Of a stretch of DNA of 64,000 bases, positions 53,412 to 62,899 are shown in pieces. The notes beneath the pieces are model-generated. The model ran no database searches. It was not told where the DNA came from and worked only from the letters and a program-made list of their open reading frames with translations. Both the position numbers and the translations under genes were made by a program. The stretch is from assembly GCF_018918155.1 (NCBI RefSeq), contig NZ_JAHLPY010000010.1, forward strand, positions 18,722 to 82,721. Direction: 5' to 3'. The number at the start of each line of letters is the position of its first letter. The stretch's first letter is position 1. This stretch comes from Anaerostipes sp. MSJ-23 (GTDB taxonomy: Bacteria; Bacillota; Clostridia; Lachnospirales; Lachnospiraceae).

Positions 53412-54035
53412 CTAACGCTTTACTTTCTGACCTAACTTATTCTCTGTGCCGTGCAACAGGCGTTCAATATTTGCACGATGACGCCAGATTGCCATGGCTG
53501 TAAATATACATCCGACAAATATCAGAGGCCAATTATTTGGTTCGCTGAAATATAATATAAACGGTATAATTAATACCATACAGATTGATCCGAGGGAAAC
53601 ATATTTTGTGAGCGCTGTAACTACAAGAAAAACAAGCCCACAAAGAAGCCCAAGCTGCCAGTGGAATGCAAAAATAACTCCACCGGTTGTTGCAATTCCC
53701 TTTCCGCCTTTAAACTTAAGAAAAAACGGGAAGTTATGTCCAAGAACAACCGCAAATCCAGTCAAAAGCCATAAAACAGCCTGACTTTTCACACCAAAAG
53801 CCGGAATAATTACATAACGTGCAAGATTAACTGCAATCAATCCTTTCAGTGCATCTCCAAGAAATGTCACAATTGCTGCAGTTTTTCCAAGTGTTCTTAA
53901 TGTATTTGTTGTCCCAGAATTACCACTCCCATAATCGCGGATATCAATTTTATTTATCCTTCCAACAAAATATCCTGTCTGAAAGCAACCAAACAAGTAA
54001 CCTACAATCATACAGACCACGACACAAAGCATCAT
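53412..54035 (-). CDS. plsY: Acyl-phosphate:glycerol-3-phosphate acyltransferase
   Basis: A 207-residue membrane enzyme transferring an acyl group from acyl phosphate to glycerol-3-phosphate, the first step of phospholipid synthesis. Motif GSGNSGTTNTLRTLG, the P-loop-like FLKFKGGKGIATTGG and the third motif near YVSLGSI match the three conserved PlsY cytosolic segments. About five hydrophobic helices. It starts immediately after the der stop codon and precedes gpsA. Confidence 0.95.
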   Translation of the reverse strand: MMLCVVVCMIVGYLFGCFQTGYFVGRINKIDIRDYGSGNSGTTNTLRTLGKTAAIVTFLGDALKGLIAVNLARYVIIPAFGVKSQAVLWLLTGFAVVLGHNFPFFLKFKGGKGIATTGGVIFAFHWQLGLLCGLVFLVVTALTKYVSLGSICMVLIIPFILYFSEPNNWPLIFVGCIFTAMAIWRHRANIERLLHGTENKLGQKVKR

Positions 54036-55358
54036 TTATCGTTCCTTCCTTTCCCGCGCAATGATACGGATTGGCGTTCCGCGGAAACCAAAGGTATTCC
54101 TAATTTGATTTTCCAGATATCTCGTATAAGAAAAATGTGTTAGTTTTTTATCATTGACAAATACAACAAATGTTGGCGGTTTTACCGAAACCTGTGTCAT
54201 ATAGTAAAGTTTTAATCTCTTACCTTTATCAGAAGGCGGCTGTTTCATTGCCACTGCCTCTGCAAGGATTTCATTTAATACTCCTGTTTGAATACGAAGT
54301 GCATGGTTTTCAATAACAACATCCAGAAGATCAAAAATTTTGGAGAATCTCTGTCCCGTTTTTGCAGAAACAAATACAAGCTCTGCATAAGACATATAAG
54401 AAAGAACTTCTCTTACTTTGCTTGTATATTTATAAATTGTCTTATCATTTTTTTCTACCAGATCCCATTTGTTAACTGCAATGATCATTCCTTTTCCACG
54501 CTCGTGGGCAATTCCTGCAATCTTGGCATCCTGCTCGGTAATTCCTTCTTCTGCATCAATCACAAGAATCGCTACATCACAACGTTCTACTGCAGCAACA
54601 GTACGAATCACACTATAACGCTCCAAATCTTCTTTTACTCTACTTTTTCTTCGAAGGCCTGCAGTATCGATAAATACATATTCTTTATCTCCACGTTTAA
54701 TTACAGTATCTACTGCATCTCTTGTTGTTCCCGCAATATCAGAAACAATCAGACGATCTTCTCCAAGCATTTTATTAATCATAGAAGATTTTCCTGCATT
54801 TGGTTTTCCAATAATGGCTACTTTGGGACGCTCGTCCTCTTCTTCCTGAAGTTTCTGTGGATCACAATTTGCAATCACTTCATCTAAAAGATCTCCAAAC
54901 CCAATCTTTGAATTGGCAGAAACAGGGAATGGAGTTCCAAGTCCCAGATTATAAAATTCATACGTATCCATAATAAATTTCTGGTAATTATCAACTTTGT
55001 TTACTGCTAAAACGACTGGTTTATGTGAACGGCGCAACATATCTGCCACCTGATAATCTGCGTCAACCAATCCCTGACGTACATCTGTTAAGAAAATAAT
55101 TACATCTGCAGTTTCAATGGCAATCTCTGCCTGATCTCTCATTTGAGATAATAATAAATCTCCTGTTTCTGGTTCAATACCACCAGTATCAATCATTGTA
55201 AACTGATAATCAAGCCAGGTAATATCAGCATAAATACGGTCTCTGGTTACTCCAGGTGTATCTTTTACAATCGAAATATTTTCCCCGGCTAACGAATTAA
55301 ATAAAGTAGACTTCCCAACATTAGGACGTCCTACAATCGCTACAATCGGTTTGCTCAT
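54036..55358 (-). CDS. der: Ribosome biogenesis GTPase Der (EngA)
   Basis: A 440-residue tandem GTPase needed for 50S subunit assembly. The first G domain starts [13 protein letters not shown] (residue 7) and the second [13 protein letters not shown] (about residue 180); each is followed by its DTxG (DTGG, DTAGL) and NKxD (NKVD, NKWD) motifs. The C-terminal KH-like domain carries [22 protein letters not shown]. Length is standard. The gene leads into plsY with no gap. Confidence 0.97.
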   Translation of the reverse strand: MSKPIVAIVGRPNVGKSTLFNSLAGENISIVKDTPGVTRDRIYADITWLDYQFTMIDTGGIEPETGDLLLSQMRDQAEIAIETADVIIFLTDVRQGLVDADYQVADMLRRSHKPVVLAVNKVDNYQKFIMDTYEFYNLGLGTPFPVSANSKIGFGDLLDEVIANCDPQKLQEEEDERPKVAIIGKPNAGKSSMINKMLGEDRLIVSDIAGTTRDAVDTVIKRGDKEYVFIDTAGLRRKSRVKEDLERYSVIRTVAAVERCDVAILVIDAEEGITEQDAKIAGIAHERGKGMIIAVNKWDLVEKNDKTIYKYTSKVREVLSYMSYAELVFVSAKTGQRFSKIFDLLDVVIENHALRIQTGVLNEILAEAVAMKQPPSDKGKRLKLYYMTQVSVKPPTFVVFVNDKKLTHFSYTRYLENQIRNTFGFRGTPIRIIARERKER

Positions 55359-55438
55359 AATCTATATACCTCTCTACAAAATCCAAATAATTATTAATAT
55401 AAGTATACTCTATTCAAAGGAACCCGTCCAGCTTAAGT

Positions 55439-56257
55439 TTATAATACAATAAAGGCTCCAAGATTCCCTCTTTTTCCATGACTGGCACGATGAGAAAACA
55501 AATACTTAGAATTACAACAAGTGCATACGTCTGTAATATCTAGATGTTCTCTTTTTATTCCAGCTTCCAAAAGAATGATTTCATTGATCTTCCATAAATC
55601 AAGCTGATATTTTCCATTTCCTTTATCATCCATATATTCTTCTGGCTGATGTCCTTGCATTTCTTCTCGAAAAACATCTGCTACATCCTCACTGACTTCA
55701 TAACAATCTCTGCAAATAGAAGGGCCTATCGCAGCGACAATATCTTTTTTGCTGCAACCGTATCCTTTTTCCATAACATCAATCATCTTCGCACCAATAC
55801 GCCCAGCAGTTCCTCTCCATCCAGAATGCGCGAGGGCCACTACTTCTTTTACTGGATCATAGAAAAATAATGGCACACAATCCGCATACCCTGTGTATAA
55901 TGGAACTCCCTTTTCATTTGTCACAAGTCCATCCATGTTAGTCATAACTTTCCCACAATCTTCTTTTGTTGCTTTATGAATTTTCGTCTCATGAATCTGA
56001 TTAGAAAATACTAATTTTTTAGAATCAAATCCAATGGCTTTTCCAATTCGGCGGAAATTTTCATCCACAGCAGCCTTATCATCTCCTCTAGTATAACTTA
56101 AGTTCATAGAAGCGAAAATACCTTTGCTGACTCCACCCATACGAGTAGAAAATCCATGAATCACACCTGCCTGATCCAATTTTTTAAATGTAAGATACGG
56201 CACTTCTCCTTCATGAAGAACCGTAGAATGATTTTCATTTGATTTTTTAAAATGCAT
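55439..56257 (-). CDS. pgeF: Peptidoglycan editing factor PgeF (YfiH/laccase-domain)
   Basis: A 272-residue protein of the YfiH/PgeF multicopper-like fold. In E. coli it prevents incorporation of L-Ser instead of L-Ala in muropeptides; other members are purine nucleoside phosphorylases. Zinc ligands are present: DCVPLFFYDPVKEVVALAHSGWRG (Cys and His) and PSICRDCYEV (Cys). The C-terminal CTCCNSKYLFSHRASHGKRG is standard. It overlaps yraN by 11 bases. Substrate is not certain here. Confidence 0.9.
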   Translation of the reverse strand: MHFKKSNENHSTVLHEGEVPYLTFKKLDQAGVIHGFSTRMGGVSKGIFASMNLSYTRGDDKAAVDENFRRIGKAIGFDSKKLVFSNQIHETKIHKATKEDCGKVMTNMDGLVTNEKGVPLYTGYADCVPLFFYDPVKEVVALAHSGWRGTAGRIGAKMIDVMEKGYGCSKKDIVAAIGPSICRDCYEVSEDVADVFREEMQGHQPEEYMDDKGNGKYQLDLWKINEIILLEAGIKREHLDITDVCTCCNSKYLFSHRASHGKRGNLGAFIVL

Positions 56258-56591
56258 TTTTTATTACCCTGATTTTCTTTCCTAATATCTCTACAACATC
56301 AAACCGCATCGGCTGATCAAAAGAAAGTCCTTTTTTCTTTATGTAAACGTTTGCTGTCTGATAAATTTTTCTTTGCTTATTCTGGTTAACGGCTTCCGCT
56401 GGAGTTCCAAAAGAACAATCTTTTCGATATTTCACTTCAACAAAGACAAGAATTTTTCCATCTTTGGCAATAATATCAATCTCTCCAGTCCTTATAGAAA
56501 AATTTCTGTCAAGGATTTTATATCCCTGTTGTTTCAAAAACCAACAGGCAATCGATTCTGCCGCCATACCTTTTGCTCTTTTATCTATCAT
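56247..56591 (-). CDS. YraN/UPF0102 family endonuclease-like protein
   Basis: A 114-residue protein of the UPF0102/YraN family with a PD-(D/E)XK-like core: [23 protein letters not shown] holds the acidic and lysine residues. Function in cells is unsettled. The start at 56591 overlaps the rnhB stop as ATGA, which indicates coupling; a TTG codon further upstream would add 13 residues with no conserved content. It sits between rnhB and pgeF. Confidence 0.88.
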   Translation of the reverse strand: MIDKRAKGMAAESIACWFLKQQGYKILDRNFSIRTGEIDIIAKDGKILVFVEVKYRKDCSFGTPAEAVNQNKQRKIYQTANVYIKKKGLSFDQPMRFDVVEILGKKIRVIKNAF

Positions 56592-57244
56592 ATATATTTT
56601 TTCACAAATGTCCTGCGATGAATTTCGCAAATTCCTTGCTTTTTAATTCCCTCAATATGTGCTTTTGTTCCATAACCTTTATTTTTGGCAAAAGCATAAC
56701 CAGGATAGATCTTATCATATTCTACCATCATATGATCTCTCGTTACTTTAGCCACAATGCTTGCTGCTGCTATGCTTGCACTTTTTGCATCCCCTTTGAT
56801 GATTGGAACTTGTGGAATCTCCACCCCTGGAATTGTTACGGCATCATTCAACAAAAGATCCGGCGTAACCGATAGTTTTTTAATTGCCACACGCATTGCT
56901 TCGTAAGTTGCATTTAAAATATTAATTTCATCAATTACTTTTTCTGAAACCATTCCAATACCAATAGCAACTGCTTTTTCATAAATTTCTTTATAAAGAG
57001 TTTCTCTTTTTTTCTCCGAAACTTTTTTCGAATCATTTAAATAAAGAATATCACAGTCTTTTGGCAAAATAACTGCAGCTGCAACGACTGGACCCGCAAA
57101 TGGCCCACGTCCGACCTCATCAATTCCACAGATATACGAACAGTCTTTATGTTCTCGTTCATAAGAAAACATTTCATACATACGTTCTTTTTCCAGCCTT
57201 AATTTTTCTTTTTTTTTGGCTTCTCTCTGTTCTTTTAATGTCAT
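56588..57244 (-). CDS. rnhB: Ribonuclease HII
   Basis: A 218-residue RNase HII removing ribonucleotides and RNA-DNA hybrid primers. The catalytic acid cluster is visible as [18 protein letters not shown] (Asp-Glu) and [10 protein letters not shown], then [25 protein letters not shown] lysine-rich N-terminal extension of about 30 residues precedes the catalytic domain. It begins immediately after rbgA, the rbgA-rnhB pairing common in Firmicutes. Confidence 0.96.
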   Translation of the reverse strand: MTLKEQREAKKKEKLRLEKERMYEMFSYEREHKDCSYICGIDEVGRGPFAGPVVAAAVILPKDCDILYLNDSKKVSEKKRETLYKEIYEKAVAIGIGMVSEKVIDEINILNATYEAMRVAIKKLSVTPDLLLNDAVTIPGVEIPQVPIIKGDAKSASIAAASIVAKVTRDHMMVEYDKIYPGYAFAKNKGYGTKAHIEGIKKQGICEIHRRTFVKKYI

Positions 57245-58099
57245 TTATGCTTCCTCAACTTCCGGAATCTCTAAAGAAATTTTTCCAAGTTTACCATTTC
57301 GGAATTCTTCTAATAAGATTTTTGATGCCTTTGTATAGTCAAGCTCATCGCCTTTTAACTTACAGTTTCTATTGATTGCAATGCTTTCAAGAATTTTTAC
57401 TTTATCTTCGGATTCCTCTACATCATAACGATCAGACAAAATACTCGGATAATGTTCTTTCAAATAACAAATCAATTCTAGTGCCATTTCATCCTGATTT
57501 AAAATTTCATCACGAATGGATCCGATCAAAGCTAGACGCAATCCAACCATCTGATCTTCAAACTTTGGCCATAAAATTCCTGGTGTATCTAAAAGTTCGA
57601 TATTTTTATTTAACTTAATCCACTGTTTTCCCTTTGTAACTCCAGGTTTATTTCCAGTTTTTGTACAGGCTCTTCCAACAAGGCTGTTAATAAAAGTCGA
57701 TTTACCTACATTTGGAATCCCTGCAATCATCGCACGGATTGGGCGATTTTTAATTCCTCTTTTTTTGTCACGCTCTAGTTTCTCTTTACAGGCTTCCATA
57801 ATGATATTCTGTGTGGCTTTTACACCTTTTCCTGCTTTTGAATTTGTCTTTGCAACAAAAAATCCCTTAGACTTAAAATACTCTTCCCACTGTGCAGTTA
57901 CTCTTTCATCTGCCATGTCGGATTTATTCAACAAAATCAAACGATATTTTCCTGCTGCCAATTGATCAACATCTGGATTTCTACTACTTAACGGAATTCT
58001 TGCATCTACCAGTTCAATCATAATATCAATCAATTTCATATTTTCCTGCATCATACGTTTTGCTTTGGTCATATGACCAGGATACCACTGAAAATCCAT
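57245..58099 (-). CDS. rbgA: Ribosome biogenesis GTPase RbgA (YlqF)
   Basis: A 284-residue circularly permuted GTPase required for late 50S assembly. Motif order is G4 (LLNKSDMAD), then G1 (AGIPNVGKSTFIN), then G3 (LDTPGILWPK), as expected for the permuted family. It begins MDFQWYPGHMTKAKR, the typical start. It follows lepB by 15 bases and abuts rnhB. Confidence 0.96.
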   Translation of the reverse strand: MDFQWYPGHMTKAKRMMQENMKLIDIMIELVDARIPLSSRNPDVDQLAAGKYRLILLNKSDMADERVTAQWEEYFKSKGFFVAKTNSKAGKGVKATQNIIMEACKEKLERDKKRGIKNRPIRAMIAGIPNVGKSTFINSLVGRACTKTGNKPGVTKGKQWIKLNKNIELLDTPGILWPKFEDQMVGLRLALIGSIRDEILNQDEMALELICYLKEHYPSILSDRYDVEESEDKVKILESIAINRNCKLKGDELDYTKASKILLEEFRNGKLGKISLEIPEVEEA

Positions 58100-58114
58100 A
58101 ATATTCTCCTTTCA

Positions 58115-58669
58115 TTATCCCCATGGCCAGTACTTGATACTAACCTTTCCTATAATATTGTTTTTCTTTACATTTCCAATGCTTGCACTTCTAGAGTCTT
58201 CACTGTTATTGTAATTATCGCCAAGAACAAAATATTGTCCCTTTTTCAAAGTAATCTTATTTCCTGCAAGTCCGGGAGAAAGAACTTTTTCTTTTGAAAA
58301 CATTTTAATTTTCTTTCCATTCACATAAACGTTCCCATCTTTTACCTGCACAGTTTCTCCAGGAAGAGCAACAACACGTTTTACATAATAATTTGCGTCT
58401 TTTTCATTTTTTAATTTAAATAAAATGACATCATATCTTGATGGACTTTTTATATGATAAATTAATCGGTTGACTAAATGCTTATCTCCTTTTTCCATTG
58501 TAGGATTCATAGAATCTCCCTGAATTGTATAACTAAAACATACAAAACGTATAATCAAGAAAGCAAGTAGTACTACTCCAACAAATGTTAAAATGTATCC
58601 ACCAATCATCTGTCTTTTTTGTCTTTTCTGTTTTCTCATCTGATAGGTTACTGTGTATCCACTTCTCAT
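58115..58669 (-). CDS. lepB: Signal peptidase I
   Basis: A 184-residue type I signal peptidase with one N-terminal membrane segment (about residues 22-45), anchoring the catalytic domain outside. The serine nucleophile is in IQGDSMNPTMEKGD (about residue 57), the general-base lysine in YYVKRVVALPGETV, and LGDNYNNSEDSRS closes the family set. It lies between rplS and rbgA, the usual rplS-lepB-rbgA order. The rplS terminator precedes it, so it may also have read-through or its own promoter. Confidence 0.95.
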   Translation of the reverse strand: MRSGYTVTYQMRKQKRQKRQMIGGYILTFVGVVLLAFLIIRFVCFSYTIQGDSMNPTMEKGDKHLVNRLIYHIKSPSRYDVILFKLKNEKDANYYVKRVVALPGETVQVKDGNVYVNGKKIKMFSKEKVLSPGLAGNKITLKKGQYFVLGDNYNNSEDSRSASIGNVKKNNIIGKVSIKYWPWG

Positions 58670-58699
58670 AGAAACCTCCTCAAATCTCTCATGAAATTA

Positions 58700-58732
58700 A
58701 AACAAAAGGGATAAGCCAAACAGCCTATCCCT
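58700..58732 (-). terminator. Terminator of rplS
   Basis: A stem of GGGATA-containing arms (58707-58717 with 58723-58732) followed leftward by T-rich sequence, 14 bases past the rplS stop. Confidence 0.85.
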
Positions 58733-58745
58733 CTCTCTTTTTTTA

Positions 58746-59093
58746 TTATACTCTTTCTTTTACTTTTGCTGCTTTACCAACACGATCACGTAAGTAGTAT
58801 AATTTTGCACGTCTTACTTTACCATGTCTTACAACTTCAATCTTTTCGATGATTGGAGAGTGTACTGGCCATGTTTTTTCAACACCTACACCGCTTGACT
58901 GTTTTCTTACAGTAAATGTTTCACGTGATCCACCGTTCTGTCTTTTAATAACAGTACCTTCGAAAACCTGAATTCTTTCACGATTTCCTTCTTTTACTTT
59001 TGCGTGAACTCTTACAGTATCACCTGTTCTAAATTCAGTTACTTCTCTTAACTGTGCATCTTCGATGCTCTTAATAATATCCTGTGCGCTCAT
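58746..59093 (-). CDS. rplS: 50S ribosomal protein L19
   Basis: A 115-residue ribosomal protein at the 30S-50S interface. [24 protein letters not shown] and the C-terminal [20 protein letters not shown] are diagnostic. It has an AAGGAGG site and its own promoter about 100 bases upstream, so it is separate from trmD by a HAD-family gene. Confidence 0.97.
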   Translation of the reverse strand: MSAQDIIKSIEDAQLREVTEFRTGDTVRVHAKVKEGNRERIQVFEGTVIKRQNGGSRETFTVRKQSSGVGVEKTWPVHSPIIEKIEVVRHGKVRRAKLYYLRDRVGKAAKVKERV

Positions 59094-59174
59094 TGTTGTT
59101 CCTCCTTGAACGTTTTCAGATGTTCTTAATACCTATCGTAACAGAGGACCATCCATATTTATAACAACTCGAAT

Positions 59175-59203
59175 ATTCTATCATATTTTTTTATGTTCAT
59201 CAA
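59175..59203 (-). promoter_or_regulatory. SigA-type promoter of rplS
   Basis: Minus-strand TTGATG (59198-59203) and TAGAAT (59175-59180), 17 bases apart. The approximately 75-base leader that follows contains a small hairpin; a ribosomal-protein (L19) autoregulatory leader is possible but I could not confirm one. Confidence 0.65.
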
Positions 59204-59212
59204 GTGCTTTTT

Positions 59213-60070
59213 TTATTTTTTTAAAATAAATTTTTCTATAGCCTTTGCAACACCATCTTCTGCGTTAGAATCTGTAATATAGTCTGCAATTGCCTTCATT
59301 GAATCAAGTCCATTTTCCATGACAACAGAAAAATCAGCTGCTTCCAAAAGTTCTTTATCATTATCCGCATCTCCAAATGCCATTGTTTTCTCCGGATAAA
59401 TTTTAAGAATCTGTGTAAGATGAGAAAGTGCGTCTCCTTTATTGCATCCTTTTTTAGATATTTCAACATTCTTAGGCAGAGAACTTGAAAATTGAATATC
59501 ATCAATGGTATCAAGAAATTGCCGAACCTTTTGTCCTTCTTCTAAAGTACGGAAAATCACAGTAATTTTTTCAACTGTTCCATTGGTCTGTTTAATATAG
59601 TCTTCAACATTTTCTACTAGCTTTCTAGAACCAAGAACAATTTCTCTCATATTTTCATCTAACTCGTAATAATCAATATTTTCCATAGATTGTCGTTCTC
59701 CATAAGATTGTCCATTACAAATCACACTAATCATTAAATCAAATTTCCTAAGATCCCTGATCAATTCTAAAACACGTTTTGCATCAAAATGATTCTGATA
59801 TAGTATTTTTTTCTCTTTTCGATCGTAAACCGTTGCCCCATTACTAAAAATTCCATAACGAATGCAATCCATTTCTTTTAACTCTTTTGGAAGTGCATTG
59901 ATCGCCCGTCCAGTTGAAGGGACAAACACTACCCCAATTTCTGACATTTCTTTTATAACATCTTGTGTATATTTTGTAATTTCACGACTCGGATTTAAAA
60001 GGGTTCCATCCATGTCTGCTGCCACTAACCCAAATGCACTTTCTTCCTTATTATTATTCTTTTCCTTCAT
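59213..60070 (-). CDS. Cof-type HAD family phosphatase
   Basis: A 285-residue haloacid dehalogenase phosphatase of the Cof (class IIB cap) type. Motif I is [15 protein letters not shown], and the late motifs [10 protein letters not shown] and [15 protein letters not shown] match. Such enzymes act on phosphosugars or flavin phosphate, and are often broad. The start at 60070 overlaps trmD by 17 bases; a start three codons earlier is possible. The insertion of this gene between trmD and rplS interrupts the usual trmD-rplS neighbours. Substrate unknown. Confidence 0.88.
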   Translation of the reverse strand: MKEKNNNKEESAFGLVAADMDGTLLNPSREITKYTQDVIKEMSEIGVVFVPSTGRAINALPKELKEMDCIRYGIFSNGATVYDRKEKKILYQNHFDAKRVLELIRDLRKFDLMISVICNGQSYGERQSMENIDYYELDENMREIVLGSRKLVENVEDYIKQTNGTVEKITVIFRTLEEGQKVRQFLDTIDDIQFSSSLPKNVEISKKGCNKGDALSHLTQILKIYPEKTMAFGDADNDKELLEAADFSVVMENGLDSMKAIADYITDSNAEDGVAKAIEKFILKK

Positions 60071-60761
60071 TCTCTTCATATTCCTTCCACAAATCCGGTC
60101 TTCTTTCTTTTGTTCTTTTGACAGACTGTTCATGACGCCATTTCCTAATATTTTCATGATGCCCAGATAGAAGTACATCTGGAACTTTTTTATCAAGAAA
60201 AACAGGTGGTCTTGTATACTGTGGATATTCAAGTAAACCATTTTCAAATGACTCATCACCTGCAGAATCATCGTTATGAAGAACACCCGGCACCAAACGT
60301 GAGATGGCATCAATCATAACCATTGCAGGTAATTCCCCACCTGTGAGTACATAATCTCCAATGGATACATAATCTGTAACAATCTCTTCTAGAACCCTCT
60401 CATCAATTCCTTCATAATGCCCACATAAAAAGACAAGTTCCTCTTCTTTTGCCAATTCTTTTGCCATGTCCTGATGAAAAACACGTCCTTGTGGCGTCAT
60501 GTAGATTACCCTTGGTTTCTTTTTCATATCTTTCACCAGATCCTCATACGCACGATAAATTGGTTCCGGCTGCATTACAAGTCCTGCACCGCCTCCATAA
60601 GGATAATCATCCACCTTCATATGTTTATTCTGAGAATAATCACGGATATTCACTGCTTGAATCTTCAAATGTCCTGCTTCTACTGCTCTTCCAATAATAC
60701 TTGTATTTAATCCATCCATTACCATTTCCGGAAATAATGTTAAAATATGAAATCTATTCAT
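60054..60761 (-). CDS. trmD: tRNA (guanine37-N1)-methyltransferase
   Basis: A 235-residue SPOUT methyltransferase making m1G37, which prevents frameshifting. The trefoil knot motifs [14 protein letters not shown] and [20 protein letters not shown] are clear, as is the N-terminal [13 protein letters not shown]. It overlaps rimM by 8 bases, the conserved rimM-trmD pairing. Confidence 0.97.
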   Translation of the reverse strand: MNRFHILTLFPEMVMDGLNTSIIGRAVEAGHLKIQAVNIRDYSQNKHMKVDDYPYGGGAGLVMQPEPIYRAYEDLVKDMKKKPRVIYMTPQGRVFHQDMAKELAKEEELVFLCGHYEGIDERVLEEIVTDYVSIGDYVLTGGELPAMVMIDAISRLVPGVLHNDDSAGDESFENGLLEYPQYTRPPVFLDKKVPDVLLSGHHENIRKWRHEQSVKRTKERRPDLWKEYEENEGKE

Positions 60762-61269
60762 CGAGTAATCCTTTCATAAGATGAACAAGTACCTCTCCAT
60801 TCTCCAGATCTACCTTTTTAATACATTCTCTAATCACTGGAAGAAGAACCTCTTTTCCATCCTCCGTTGTCACAACATAAACATCATTTGCTCCTGTTTG
60901 AAGAACATCGCTTAAAGTTCCTATGACTTCTTTATTTTCTTCATTTAATACTGTAAGTCCAATCAGATCCGCAATATAATACTCATCGTTTCCAAGTGGT
61001 ACTGCCTGATCCCTTGTAACAAACAAACCACATCGTTTATATTTTTCTATTTCATTGATATTCGCAAATTCTTTAAATTTTAATACTGGTTGGTTTTTTA
61101 TGAATTTACAGGAAACAACATGAAGAAGCATCCTTTCTTTTCCTGTTTCAAGATATACTTCCTTTAATTTTTTAAAACGTTTAATATCATCCGTCATAGG
61201 GAAAATTTTCACTTCCCCTGCAATTCCATGGGTATTTGCAATCGCTCCCACCTGTAAAAACTGTTCCAT
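60754..61269 (-). CDS. rimM: Ribosome maturation factor RimM
   Basis: A 171-residue two-domain protein (RimM N-terminal beta-barrel, then PRC barrel around [11 protein letters not shown]) aiding 30S head assembly near S19. [18 protein letters not shown] is characteristic. The ATG at 61269 was chosen; a TTG two codons earlier sits closer to the AAAGGAAG site and is an alternative. It is now the first gene of its transcript, with ffh, rpsP and khpA, its usual upstream partners, not here. Confidence 0.95.
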   Translation of the reverse strand: MEQFLQVGAIANTHGIAGEVKIFPMTDDIKRFKKLKEVYLETGKERMLLHVVSCKFIKNQPVLKFKEFANINEIEKYKRCGLFVTRDQAVPLGNDEYYIADLIGLTVLNEENKEVIGTLSDVLQTGANDVYVVTTEDGKEVLLPVIRECIKKVDLENGEVLVHLMKGLLDE

Positions 61270-61307
61270 TTCCAAAACTCTTCCTTTCTCTCTTTCTTTT
61301 CCTTCTT

Positions 61308-61336
61308 ATCATAAAGAAAGAAATGATAAAACTCAA
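61308..61336 (-). promoter_or_regulatory. SigA-type promoter of rimM-trmD
   Basis: Minus-strand TTGAGT (61331-61336) and TATGAT (61308-61313) with a 17-base spacer, about 40 bases before the rimM start. Confidence 0.75.
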
Positions 61337-61394
61337 CTCTTTTTCTATAGAAAAGAAAAAATCTTTTGATATTTTCCATTTTTTTACAAAAATA

Positions 61395-61423
61395 TTGATT
61401 GTAAATTTTTTCCATGTTATATT
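61395..61423 (+). promoter_or_regulatory. SigA-type promoter of the lipoprotein gene
   Basis: TTGATT (61395-61400) and TATATT (61418-61423) with a 17-base spacer, 43 bases before the start at 61467. It is divergent from the rimM promoter. Confidence 0.65.
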
Positions 61424-61466
61424 AGATTTATCGATATAAAGAGGAACTTAAAAGGAGATGATATTT

Positions 61467-62198
61467 ATGTTAAAAAAAATGTTTTTCTTTTCTTTCATTG
61501 CTGTATTCTTTGGACTATCCATTACTGGATGTCAGAAAAGTACTTCTACCCCTAGATTTAGTCGAGGAAACAGCATTTCCAAAAAATCCGACGGTATTTC
61601 CGGCTCAGAAAAAGAAAAACCCAAAATTGTCGAAAGTGGCTATCGCATTGTAGATTCCTATGGATCAAAAACCATTGAATATGCAGGTACTATTGAAAAT
61701 CCAAACAAAGACTGCGGCCTTAGATTTCCTAAAGTCACGATCATTGCAAAAAATAAAGATGGATCTATCCTTTCTTCTAATGAACATATTCTTGATCCCA
61801 TCGCTCCCCTAGATAAAATATCTTTTGCAGATACTGGAGACTGTAAAGAAAAGACTCCTGCAAGCGTTGAATTTAAAGTAGATTGTAAAACTTTCACTTC
61901 CCCAAACGACAAAGACATCGTTCCAACAAATCAAATCAAAATTTCAAACATTTCGGAAACCTCAGAAAATGGAAATGAATATTCCTACACCGGAGAAATC
62001 GAAAATAAAAGCGACTCTGACCTTCGTAATATTACTCTTATCATTTTATTTAAAAAAGATAATAAAATCGTCGGTGGAAAAGCATCAGAAATAGACGATC
62101 TAGAAGCCGGAGAAAAAACAACTTTTGATACACTTAAAGAAGATGTTCCAAAACACGATGAATATCAAATTTCTGCAAGTTCATGGTTAAAAGATTAG
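61467..62198 (+). CDS. Secreted lipoprotein with two FxLYD-like domains
   Basis: A 243-residue lipoprotein: signal sequence MLKKMFFFSF... ending in lipobox SITGC with lipidated Cys22, a Ser/Lys-rich linker (about 23-55), and two related beta-sandwich repeats. Each repeat has the pattern of an FxLYD-type domain: YAGTIENPNKD ... LRFPKVTIIAKNKDG ... ILDPIAPLDKISF in the first and YTGEIENKSDSDLRNITLIILFKKDNK ... DDLEAGEKTTF in the second. Function unknown; such domains usually mediate surface or protein contacts. AAAGGAG supports the ATG at 61467; an earlier ATG overlaps that site. An IS element lies 10-20 bases after its stop. Confidence 0.82.
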   Translation: MLKKMFFFSFIAVFFGLSITGCQKSTSTPRFSRGNSISKKSDGISGSEKEKPKIVESGYRIVDSYGSKTIEYAGTIENPNKDCGLRFPKVTIIAKNKDGSILSSNEHILDPIAPLDKISFADTGDCKEKTPASVEFKVDCKTFTSPNDKDIVPTNQIKISNISETSENGNEYSYTGEIENKSDSDLRNITLIILFKKDNKIVGGKASEIDDLEAGEKTTFDTLKEDVPKHDEYQISASSWLKD

Positions 62199-62267
62199 TT
62201 TTTTAATGATAGGACACACTATCGAAAAAGAAATAATGAGAGGCTGTAAAATAAGTGATATGCTGAA

Positions 62268-62899
62268 ATCTATATCTGGATGGAACAGAAAGCCAACGGC
62301 GAATTGCCGATATGTTTGATGTAAGTCTCGCATCTGTCCAACAATGGATTCGAAACTATGAATCTATGGGAGCAAATGCATTCACATTGAAAGGGAAGAA
62401 AAAATATCCCAAAGAATTGAAACAACAAGCAGTCTTAGATTCTTTAGCAGGCTATGGTTCTCAAGATGATATTTGCAAAAAATACGGGATCCGTTCAAAA
62501 GGTAAGTTACAAACTTGGATAAAGAAGTAGAATGATCATGAAGAATTAAAATCTTCTGGAACAGGAGGAAGCATTATCATGACCAAAGGAAGAAAAACCA
62601 CTTTTGAAGAACGGGTTGAAATAGTACAGTATTGTATCGCACATGATCGTAATTATGCCCAAACAGCAGGACAATACCAGGTGTCCTATCAACAGGCTCG
62701 CAATTATGTCGTTAAATATGAAACCAATGGAGTAGAGGCTTTAAGAGATAATCGTGGCAAACACAAAAGTCCTGATCAGATGAGCGAGTTAGAAAAGCTA
62801 CGTGCTGAAGTTAAAATTTTAAAAGCAGAAAAAGAACAGGCTGAGATGGAGGCATCTTTTTTTAAAAAACTCGAAGAAATAGAGAGGAGGCAAGGCTAA
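62268..62899 (+). pseudogene. IS3-family OrfA, interrupted by a TAG codon and with a damaged start
   Basis: The frame reads YLDGTESQRRIADMFDVSLA (first helix-turn-helix), a second HTH-like block (KELKQQAVLDSLAGYGSQDD), then AAG-TAG-AAT at 62525-62533. Related elements have a tyrosine there (WIKKYN), so TAG replaces the Tyr codon. The frame continues unbroken to MTKGRKTTFEERVEIVQYCI at 62579, and a coiled coil (KLRAEVKILKAEKEQAEME) before the stop at 62899. Upstream of 62268 the frame breaks after IS-like SDMLK. Hence OrfA cannot be made in one piece; a restart at 62579 is possible. Confidence 0.75.

Noticed and set aside
54288..54887. A 199-residue plus-strand frame opposite der
   Set aside because: It is a frame shadow in an essential conserved gene, rich in Phe, Ser and Ile as expected from reverse-complement codons.
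59094..59174. An L19 autoregulatory leader
   Set aside because: Only one small hairpin is visible; it does not clearly match a known L19 leader, so only the promoter was annotated.
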